Part shown: positions 40,572 through 49,100 of the stretch, piece after piece
How positions within the stretch are numbered: position 1 is the stretch's first letter
How the letters are laid out: each line of letters starts with the position of its first letter
Assembly: GCF_001649575.2 (NCBI RefSeq)
Contig: NC_051452.1
Span: 2,973,127-3,037,126 of the forward strand
Direction of reading: 5' to 3'
Source: Kryptolebias marmoratus
Lineage: Eukaryota; Chordata; Actinopteri; Cyprinodontiformes; Rivulidae
Length of the DNA: 64,000 nt
Notes under the pieces: generated by a model
Database searches by the model: none
The model's input: the letters and a program-made list of their open reading frames with translations, nothing else
What the model was told of the DNA's origin: nothing
Position numbers and translations under genes: made by a program

Positions 40572-41025
40572 ATGGTGCGTTCACAGCAGCCATGTTTGGT
40601 CCGCTTTAATTGAACTCGGGTTCGTTTGGCGCGGTTCGAATACATATGTGAACGCAAGCGGACCGGAGACCGCTCCAAAAGCAGGAACTGGACTACAACA
40701 CAAGGCCTTCTGGGTAAACACGACCAAAACAAACGAGCGTTTCTACCACCAGCAGGAGAAACAGCTCGTTGTCAGACGAAAACAGAAATCCTAAAATCTG
40801 ACATCACTCCATTTTTGCTTACTTTTCCAGAAGAAGGAAGTTGCGCTCTGTGTCTTCTTCAGAGCTTTTTCTTTTACAGCGCCCCCACAGGCGAGGAGGG
40901 GGAACAGGTCGCTCAAAGGGTTTGGCTCCATTAACTCAGTGCTGGGTGAAAATGGAACAAATGTTTCCATTTTCGTCCCCAATCGAACCGAGTCTATCGG
41001 ACTGTCAGGTGTGAATACCGCCGAA
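40572..41025 (+). mobile_element. Non-autonomous DNA-transposon-like element, copy 1
   Basis: It begins 'ggtgcgttcacagcagcc' and includes 'atgtttggtccgctttaa', 'cacaaggccttctgggta' and 'caaagggtttggctcc'. The same blocks occur reversed at about 47.49-47.99 kb, so the two are inverted copies of one element. No protein is encoded. I cannot assign a superfamily because the termini are diverged. Confidence 0.65.
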
Positions 41026-42169
41026 ATGATGATGGTGACATAAGGTGTGTTGTAAGGACTCAGGGTGTTGTTAAAGAGTTCTAGGATTAAGAAAACAAAA
41101 TAAGGCAAACATGAAATGGTTATAACTGAAAGGATTCTCTATGACTGACTAATTAAAGCTGCCTGAGTCATCTATTAGATATTAAACATAGAAACACACA
41201 TTACAAAAGCTGAAAGGTATTGGTTAGGGGGTTTAACCAATACGAAAGGCAAAAAGTTGTAATTATCTTGACTTCTTTCCAATAACAGAGCTCAAAGCTC
41301 TCAGAGACTAAATTAAAAGTGACAGCTTGACCACTTCATGGCAAAGTCCTTTCCTGCCGTTAACAGGTGGAGGAAGGGGGGGCTTCTCTTAAATAAACTG
41401 ATTTAAATGGACTATATCGGGAAAAACCCAAACCAAACCCCTCAGACGGCCTCAGCTCATTGGTTATCTGGTAGCTCCTCAGCTGACTTGTCCTTGTTGA
41501 TCCTTTTCCATCCCGGCGCACCAACGACACGTCTTTAACCAACCCTCTGAGGTGCAATAACTTCACAGGCCAGCTCGCACTAATGACTCTGCGCCGATGG
41601 CCTCAGGCGAGCCTCGATGGGCCTTATCATGGGAAGGGGGTGGGGGGGGGGGCATGGAAAATGAAGCTCCAGCTGTGGGAAACGCTGCGTGGGGAGAGCT
41701 TTGTTGTAAAAGTGGAGGGGAAAGTGTGTTTGTGTTTGTTTAAGGGGGAAAAAAAAGCAAGAAAACCGAACGAAGCTGCGGGTTTGTTTTGTTTATTTAT
41801 TTTTTTTCTAATTGGATGTCAGTTGGACGACTTGTGGAGTCGACCCTTTGGCCTCTCCGGGTCGTGAGAACTGACTCCGCAGCCGTGTGTCCGGCGTCAC
41901 GTACGCCCAGCGACACCCCGCGACACCCCGTAACGCTCGGCACAGAAACAACAAAAACCGACAGGAACGAGGCGGGAAACCTATCGTACCGTTCCACCAG
42001 CGCATGTGGACTCGTGCCAAGTATGCAGCCCAGGAGGCGCCCGCCGCCGCCGCCGCTCTGAACAAGTCAACCAAGCATGTTTTGGCTCGGGTTTCATACC
42101 CGCCTGCTCCTCATTCACACTCAGTTTGACGTCTTTTATTTCTTGAAGACAAAAGCTCAGCCAAGCCAA

Positions 42170-43090
42170 CGATGGCAGCGGCGGGAGGGGGCGGGGTGAA
42201 AGCTACCTGCACCTTACCTTGGAATTATTTAATCCTGAAAAGCTCCGGGAAGATTTCCTTCTAACTCTCTCTCAATCTAAACGAGCGGCGAGGAAAAGCT
42301 GCCTTCGTTCCTCGCGGCGCCGCGGCGAGGCGGTTTACCTCTGATTTCCACACGGTGTAGGCGTGAGGGCAGGTCTGCTGCGTTTTCTTCTGGAGCCACC
42401 GCCGCGGGGAGAAGAGGGCGCCGGCGCTCCCGGGCGACGTCCCCGCCGCCGCCCCGGGTCCCCTCACCAGGAACGGCAGATCCCCGGCCGTGTTTCTTTT
42501 GGGGCGCTTCACGAGGTCAAAGTCGAACTGGAAGTTGGACGACGGCGAGACGTCGGACGGGATGGAAGGCGAGGACGCCGAGGGCGCGATGGCTTCTTTC
42601 AGGGTCGGGATCTTGGCGCGCAGAGGAGGTCTGGCGCCGACTTGCTCCGGGGGCGCACTTGCGTCGGTTGGCAAGTGCACGCCGCCCGCCCCGTCAGCCC
42701 TGGTGCCGCAGTGTCGTATGATGGCGGGGTCCAAGCTGCGGGTCTGGCGTAGCCTCCGCTTGGCGATGGCTTTGGACGCGGGAGATGAGCAGGAGAAGAC
42801 GCTGTTCAGGAGCCCCTGCGCCGCCGACATGCCTCCCTAATTTAGATCAGCTCGACAAAAAGGAAAACAAAAAAAAAAAAACAGGAAAAAGAAGGACGAA
42901 GTTAAGAGGCGCCCCATCAAAAAGGAGGCGTAAGTCCACGGTGAGCAGGGAAGCTGGAGACAGCTCGAGCCCCGTCCTCCCTGTCCGCTGAACATCTGCG
43001 CATTGATCCATGCCGGAGTAGGAGCGGGAAGACCAGCGAGGGAGTGAGGGAGCGAGGGAGCGAGTGAGCGAGTGATGAGGGGGTGGAGTT
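42170..43090. promoter_or_regulatory. arhgap6: CpG island over the arhgap6 first exon and promoter
   Basis: Strong GC and CpG enrichment covers the first coding exon and the presumed 5' untranslated region (minus strand, right of 42830). The outer edge near 43.03-43.08 kb is a short imperfect tandem of gagggagcgag-type units. No TATA box is obvious, as expected of a CpG-island promoter. The transcription start was not located. Confidence 0.7.
42339..42830 (-). CDS. arhgap6: Rho GTPase-activating protein 6, first coding exon (partial gene)
   Basis: This exon encodes the first 164 residues of ARHGAP6. The start 'MSAAQGLLNSVFSCSSPAS' closely matches the human N-terminus, as do 'RRLRQTRSLDPAII' (about residues 25-38), 'FQFDFDL', 'DLPFLV', 'SPRRWLQKK' and the end 'YTVWKSE'. 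An in-frame TAG lies 9 nt upstream of the ATG (42837-42839), which fixes the start. The exon ends at a GAG|GTAAAC donor in phase 0, and reading on past it gives 25 unrelated residues. The RhoGAP domain is encoded by later exons outside the window. The family acts on Rho GTPases and the actin cytoskeleton. The middle (about residues 45-75) differs from mammals and is Pro/Ala-rich. The gene is transcribed away from msl3. Confidence 0.93.
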
Positions 43091-43259
43091 CAGACGGCAG
43101 CAGTTTAGACTTTATTTTCCTTTGACTTTGGGCAGTTCGTACCAACCTTTTTTACTTTTCGAGTCCAGAACATCCATTAAAACCCAACCAGAAAATCCCC
43201 TGAAATACCATAGATTCCTACAACTTGTGCAAAGTTTCCTAATTACAATAATCAGACGG

Positions 43260-43450
43260 GACAGACACGATTTGGCCTGGATGGAAATAGAGGTATTAAT
43301 CCTCCTCTGCCATTAATCCATCTGTCTGTCTGGAAATAATAGGCCTATCAGCGGAGCCTGCTGTGGGCTATTATTAGCCAGACACTAAGCGAGCCTCGGG
43401 ATTAATGGCTCCTGCTCGTCTTAAGGCACCTGAGCGCGAGCGCCAGGCGT
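43260..43450. promoter_or_regulatory. Candidate enhancer with repeated TAATCC homeodomain motifs
   Basis: Three copies of the motif ATTAATCC or its reverse (GGATTAAT) lie near 43294, 43313 and 43400. TAATCC is the binding core of K50 homeodomain factors (OTX, PITX, CRX type). The block is not part of a repeat I recognise and lies about 0.5 kb outside the arhgap6 first exon. The regulatory role is inferred from motif clustering only. Confidence 0.3.
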
Positions 43451-44119
43451 TAGTTGACACAGATGTGGACGCAGAAGTGGAGTTCGTCGGTTTCCCGTGG
43501 GTTATCAAGCCGGCTGACTGAAAGTGTGGGAGAAAACAGACGCGAGAAGCAGGAGCCGAGCTCACGAAGCGGCGCTGATAACGGCCGAGATAGATCTGAC
43601 CCGTCTAAAAACAGTACGAGGGTTGTGTGTGTGTGTGGGGGGGGGGGTATAAGGAGACAACACAATGAAGTGATGTAGACGTGCACGCTGTACGCGAAGA
43701 GGAAAGTCACGATATTCTGATGCATCCGGAGGTAAACCAGGGTTAGAAATAAATCGACAGGCCAACAAGTGGACCAGTTAAATTCCCGCTCTCCATATTT
43801 GGTGAACAATAGCAGAGCAGCTTCGCCTGAAACCTTCTGGATTCTGCTTTGTGTTTTTTTATTTTTCTGCTGGAGATCGTGTTATTCTTCAAGCCTTTTT
43901 AGGAAAAAAAACAAACATGATACAATATCTGAGAACTGAAGACACTAAATGGATTAAAGCCTGGATCTAAACAATACACCACTGATACAGAATCTGTTTT
44001 TATTTGAGGCCCTTTGGTTGGAAGACAATATCGGACTTGTTCTCTTACTCAGAACCGTTAGGAATTAATTCCATGCCGGAGTTTCAGACTAAAAATAACC
44101 TCATGTGATGTCCATCGCA

Positions 44120-44600
44120 GGGTGTCACGCTCAGATTACGCTTTACGGACGACTCGGCTACAACCACGTCAAATTTTAGCGGAACATCTGTAAAGTTGGC
44201 TGAGTTGAAGCCATTTTTTTTGCCTTTGCTTGTGTTGATTAGTTTCGTTAAAATCCATCCGGTGGTTCATGAGATATCTGGAAAACTGTCTGAATTACAA
44301 CCGAGAGTGGAAAATCTTTAAACAAAGTTTTTTCAGGTTTTATTAGCGCTCAGAATATGTTTCAGGGATCAGTCTTGGCTACTACCTCGCCAAATTTTAC
44401 GTGGCTATGTCTCGAATTGACTTAGTTGCGGCAGCCATCTTGAATCAGGTTACTCGGACGTAGATGCGCATCCATTCCTACTTTCTGCAAGTTTTGTTAA
44501 GATAAGTCCAGCGATTCGTGGGACATTTTGGACACATACACACATATAGACATGCGCAGAAACATTATCAGTCTGCCTTCACCTTCCCACAGCAAGACGA
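44120..44600 (-). repeat. Dispersed repeat family A, reverse copies
   Basis: The blocks 'ctacaaccacgtcaaatt', 'ttgaagccatttttttt', 'aaaatccatccggtggtt' and then again 'ctactacctcgccaaatt' and 'gcagccatcttgaatcag' show one full and one partial copy, both reversed relative to most others. It is the only site outside the arhgap6 intron where I saw this family. Confidence 0.6.
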
Positions 44601-45174
44601 GAGCAAAACTTAGACGATAAACGTACGAACGCATCCATGTCTGACTGAGGACTTAACATTCTCCTTATAGTACCCCATGCTGAACTATTTACTCAAGAGT
44701 GGGCATATTGTTCCAATAGAGGAAGATTAGATTGTTGAGCCATCGTGAATTCTCTCACTGTATTTCGCCTGCAGGAAAAGGTTTTTTTCCCAGAGTCGCA
44801 AATACCAAAACAAGATGTTTTTCGCCTCTGAGCCACGGTTGACTCTCAGGTTTTAATTTGCATATGCAGCACGGTTGGGTTTCAGACTGGATTCAGTTGG
44901 GGTTACTTACAATTTCTTTGTGATTGATCTGTAAACGAACACACATGGCTTCCCCTTTTAATTACATTTCGCACAGGGGGGTTTGTGAAGACAAATTGAT
45001 GTGTCACTGAAGTCAAAGGATTGAAAATGGAGAAATGCATGCAGTTTGTGCATACATTTCAACTCATATGGTAATTTATAGTGTGACACAGTATGCTCAA
45101 ATACTATATTATAATTAGATATGGAAAACTAATAAAAAATGTTTTGAACTAATGTTTTCGACTCGTTGTACTAA

Positions 45175-45192
45175 TACTGCCATCTAGTGGCG
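45175..45192 (-). promoter_or_regulatory. CTCF-like motif between arhgap6 and msl3
   Basis: The minus strand reads cgccactagatggcagta, a good match to the CTCF core (CCASYAGRKGGCA). It lies between two divergent promoters, about 1 kb from the msl3 start. Similar motifs also sit in some transposons, and binding cannot be judged from sequence. Confidence 0.4.
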
Positions 45193-46019
45193 AGGTTTAG
45201 ATATTGCACTATTTGTAAAGCGTCAGTGTGTTTTTCTTCTACTTGCAATTTGGAATTGTTGTATCACAAGAACATTTTGGAAAGAGTGTAATAACTTTAT
45301 AAATTGTTATATTGATTCTAATTGTTCCCTGAGGTATGAGCATATTATTTTTGGCTTTCATGGTAAGAATGTTAATGCAGACAAAAGACTGGCAATCAAT
45401 CTAATTATAATATTTGGCAAATTTCATATTCATAATGTAAATTTTCATCATTTTCACCTCTGTTTATAGTTTTGGTTAAGGAAGTCGAACTCTATTTAGC
45501 CACTATTTCCAAGAGTACGAACAAAAAAGCTGTAAATACATATGAATGTTGTAGATCTCTAAATATTTATCTAATATTTATAATATCTGCTCTCTATTCT
45601 TTTTGTTTTTTTCATACCAATGTATTGACTGTTGAAGCTACACCCCTGGCATAATTTATATTATACTGTTTTGTTTCTTTGTTTTTCTCTGTTTATGTAA
45701 ACAAAGATGTTCTTTAAAAAAACAAAAACAAAACAGAAAACATAAAAAAAGAAAAGGGAAAGGCCTCTACCAATCACATTGCACGATTTCTGCTGCCTTC
45801 GCGGTCATAACAAATGCGTTATACGCTTTAAAGTTGCGGTTGTTTTTAGAGTAAAACTATGAGGGTTATGATTAGATAATTGTTTACTTGAAACCTCCTT
45901 TCGAAATAATAAGTATGCGCAACCAATAAGCCCTCTGTAGAAAGTCAGTCGGATTATCGTAGTGTACGAAACGAAAATTTTCGAGCAGTCTTTGAAAGCA
46001 CCAGCACTCGCTTCGGTCC

Positions 46020-46153
46020 CTGTAAACAGCGCCATCTTTCCATGCTTTTCTCGGGAGACCCTCCCTCCCTCTCTTACTCTCAGGAAAGGAAAGGGTTAAG
46101 GAGTCTTTAAGGTTCCAATCGATGCCTCTTCTTCCACACGTCGCCATGAACAA
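46020..46153 (+). promoter_or_regulatory. msl3: msl3 proximal promoter / 5' UTR with YY1 motif and upstream ORF
   Basis: GCGCCATCTTT (46029-46039) is the reverse of the YY1 core AAGATGGCGC, often found within tens of bases of start sites of broadly expressed genes. A CT-rich patch follows. An upstream ATG at 46146 in good context (gcc before it) opens a three-codon ORF, M-N-K-stop, whose TGA (46155-46157) overlaps the msl3 start codon (46154-46156). The msl3 ATG itself has a weak context (C at -3). Confidence 0.5.
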
Positions 46154-49100
46154 ATGAATTCGCGGGGAATTAAATATCAGTTTCACAAAGGAGAACGAGT
46201 CCTGTGCTTCGAACCAGACCCCACCAAGGCTAAAGTCTTGTATGACGCTAAGGTAACGTCTTTAGCCGACCTAAACGTGGCTCTTCGGCGTGTTAAATGC
46301 ACGCAAAGGCGTATTTTTAACCAGAAAAGCGGGTTGTTTTCACTGTTGAGCCGGAGATGTCACACGAAGGCTAATTAGGCCAGACAAATAATAAGGGTTT
46401 AGCTGTTATAACACGAAGCTAGCTGTCTGTTTGTGCCTCCTTACCGATGGTTTCCGGTTACATGTTTGTGGCTGAAGGACGTGATTTAAAAACAAAAAAA
46501 ACATATTTCAATGCTGTAAGGGTGTGTGTTACTTTATAAGCTGTGTTATGATAATCCCCCCCTAATACCACATCCATAGCATAAAAAGTTCGTTTGAATA
46601 AACGTCAGATACATTTTTAGCGTAATTAGCTGTCGGGCGTTTTAACGTGAGCTGATAAACAAAACCCACTAACAATGCTAGCGTTGCTAGCTCCCTCACA
46701 ACGCTACTTTGGGGTTTTCAACGCGAAATACAACATTTTGTTTTGGAAAACCAAACTGCATTTGAGCATGAGCGCAGTGTTTTTGTATACACTGTTTCCT
46801 GAAAATATTTTGCTAACAAACTAGCGCCCTAAAGACGCTAAAGGAACCTTTAAACTTAGCTGCTGCTAACGTTTGTTAGCTAGCAGCTTCGATTAACCGT
46901 CATGAAAATGTTTGCAAATCTGTTTCAGCTCACATTTTCATTACTTTAACCCCCCACATTACAATGTAGGATGTAATACCCTGTTTGTCAGCCCGTTTTT
47001 CTTTTAAATTAAATAATCAGTGCATGATAGTTAGCATCGTTTAGTTATCTGAAGCAAAATAAGAAGTGCTACTGTAGCTTCAGTCTTCAGAGATTAGCTT
47101 CATAATCTCTGACAAAAATACAGCAAGGCACAGTGTTGTGTGTGTAAAACCTTTGTTTGTCACTATGTATGCCACATTCGTACCCACATACAGGTTTATT
47201 TCTATACGGTTTAATTCACCATCATCATCAACTTTATTTATATAGCACTTTAACACAGCTGAAACAAAGTGCTGAACAAAAATAATAAATAAATAACAAG
47301 GCTAAACACACAAAATGAATTAAAAACTCAATTCCAAACAATAAAACGATGTTAAACAGTTAGATAATTAGATAATTAGCTCGTATTGCTTTGCAAATCT
47401 GCCCAAATCGCCTCTGGAATGGTGATGAGTTGCCTCTTAATGAGCTGATTGTAGTCGACAGGCTCTGAGGTCATTTGTATGTTTGCGCTTTGACTCGGTT
47501 CGATTTGAGACCAGCATTTATTCCATTTTTAGCTGGTTCACGCAGCATCGAGTCAATCGAGTCAAACCCTTTCCCCCTCCTCGCCTGTGGTGGCGCCGCA
47601 CCAAGAACTACTGATGGAAACGACGCTGAGCGCAGCTTCCTTCTTCTGGGAACGTGAACAAAACTGGGGTGGCGTCAAATTTGAGCAGTTTTAGGATTCC
47701 TGTTTTGTCTCCACGTCTGACCACGAGCCGTTCCTCCCGCTGGTGGTGGAAACACTCGTTTGTTTTGGTCGTATTTACCCAGAAGGCCTTGTGTTGTAGT
47801 CCACTTCCTGCTTTTGGAGCGGTCTACGCATTCGAACCGCGCCAGAGTTCACTCCAACCGAGACCGAGGTTTGTAGGCGGACCAGAGTTGGATTGCTCGT
47901 TCACACCTCCCCAAACGAACCGGACTTTCTAGGCAAACATCTTAGAGTTCGATTAAAGCGGACCAAACATGGCTGCTGCGAACGCACCCTCAGTCCTTCA
48001 TGGGTACAAAAAGATGCCACCTGCCGCAGGTCTCCAAGTCCCCCCTCCTCGGTCCATTTTCTACCCATGTCGAGTATTGTTAATGAATCCTGTCCTTTCA
48101 AATCTTAACTGCTCACACCTGACCCCGACTTCTAACTTTAACCTCTGACCTCTCTGACCAGTGGTGTCCAGTCCTGGTCCTGGAGGGCCCCTATCCCGCC
48201 TGTTTTAGCTCTTCTTAATCGCTCAGTCACTCATTTTAGGTGTGTCACAGCAGAGAAACAACTAAAACATGCAGGATATCGCCCCTCCTGGACCTGGATT
48301 GGACACCACGGCCCGAGACAGAGACACACAAATACACGGGTGTGCAGTGGTAATCACAGTCACCTCACTGTCGTCTTCCCGCCGCAGGTCCTTGATGTCT
48401 TGATAGGTACAGACGAACATGGAAGGCGAGTCCCAAAGTACCTGATTCACTTCAACGGCTGGAGCAGGAGGTAATAACAGCGTCCGGTTGGTCAGCTTGT
48501 GTTGGAATCAGTTCACGGTTTCCTGACGTGTTTGTCTGTGCAGCTGGGATCGCTGGGCGGCGGAGGATCATGTCCTAAGGGACACGGAGGAAAACCGTAA
48601 ATTGCAACGTAAACTGGCTCGCAAAGCGCTGGGTCGCATGTAAGTCGGGCTCGTTTTTGCTCCTGAAGAAAGTTCTGACTTGTGAAAGTTATTGTTTTTT
48701 TTTCTTCTTCTTTTCTTGGTGGCAGGAAGAGAAAAGGATGGACGAAGAGGCGCCGTCGTCAGTCCGATACTAAATCTTCTCTGAAGACTCTCCCCAAGGA
48801 GGACGACAGCGATGACGCGTGTGAGAACCCCGTCCGTGTCCTTGTCTCCCCCCGCCTCCCGCCGCAGTCACGTCAAGTCTGGCGCCTTTGTGTTCTCGCC
48901 CGATGCTTTAGGTTTGATTTCGACTTCAGAGAGCAGCGACGGGGACGACTCTGACCCCGAATCTTCAAACAGCGGCGACAGCACATTCTCAGAGGACATC
49001 GACAAAATGGTGAGGTGGATTTCCTCGCCGCCGCGGCCCAAAGCATTGATTTATGTGTCACTTGCAAGTTAATTGCTCTGTGAAAAGACGTTTATTTTGA

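Larger units (their letters stand above)
1..42338 (-). other. arhgap6: Presumed first intron of arhgap6 (no supported exon)
   Basis: No exon of a recognisable protein was found on either strand in this 42 kb. The arhgap6 first coding exon lies immediately to the right on the minus strand and ends at a good splice donor, so its transcription unit must run leftwards through here. The human gene has a very long first intron, so the absence of exon 2 is not surprising. The stretch is AT-rich with many degenerate dispersed repeats, listed separately. The parts not listed look like single-copy non-coding DNA without a feature I can name. That this is all one intron is inferred from gene order and strand. 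A small unrecognised exon or a nested non-coding gene could be hidden in it. Confidence 0.6.
43100..46153. other. Intergenic region between arhgap6 and msl3
   Basis: About 3 kb separate the two divergent genes. It holds a candidate conserved non-coding block (43.26-43.45 kb), a poly-G stretch near 43.64 kb, reverse copies of repeat family A (44.12-44.60 kb), an AT-rich segment (45.0-45.75 kb) with a CTCF-like site at 45175-45192, and the msl3 promoter at the right end. ORFs on either strand near 43.45-43.8 kb have no recognisable product. Confidence 0.6.
46154..48639 (+). other. msl3: msl3 exons 1-3: chromodomain
   Basis: The three exons encode '[20 protein letters not shown]', 'KYLIHFNGW' and '[20 protein letters not shown]'. 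The four aromatic cage residues of human MSL3 (Y31, F56, W59, W63) are present as Y30, F55, W58 and W62, so methyl-lysine binding should be kept. Exon 1 ends in phase 0 within the domain, and intron 1 (2135 bp) holds two transposon remnants. Intron 2 is only 73 bp. The basic stretch after the domain ('[20 protein letters not shown]', exons 3-4) resembles the human one and may contact DNA. Confidence 0.93.

Noticed and set aside
42363..42840. Plus-strand ORFs of 129 and 116 codons opposite arhgap6 exon 1
   Set aside because: Antisense shadows of a GC-rich coding exon. The minus-strand frame matches ARHGAP6.
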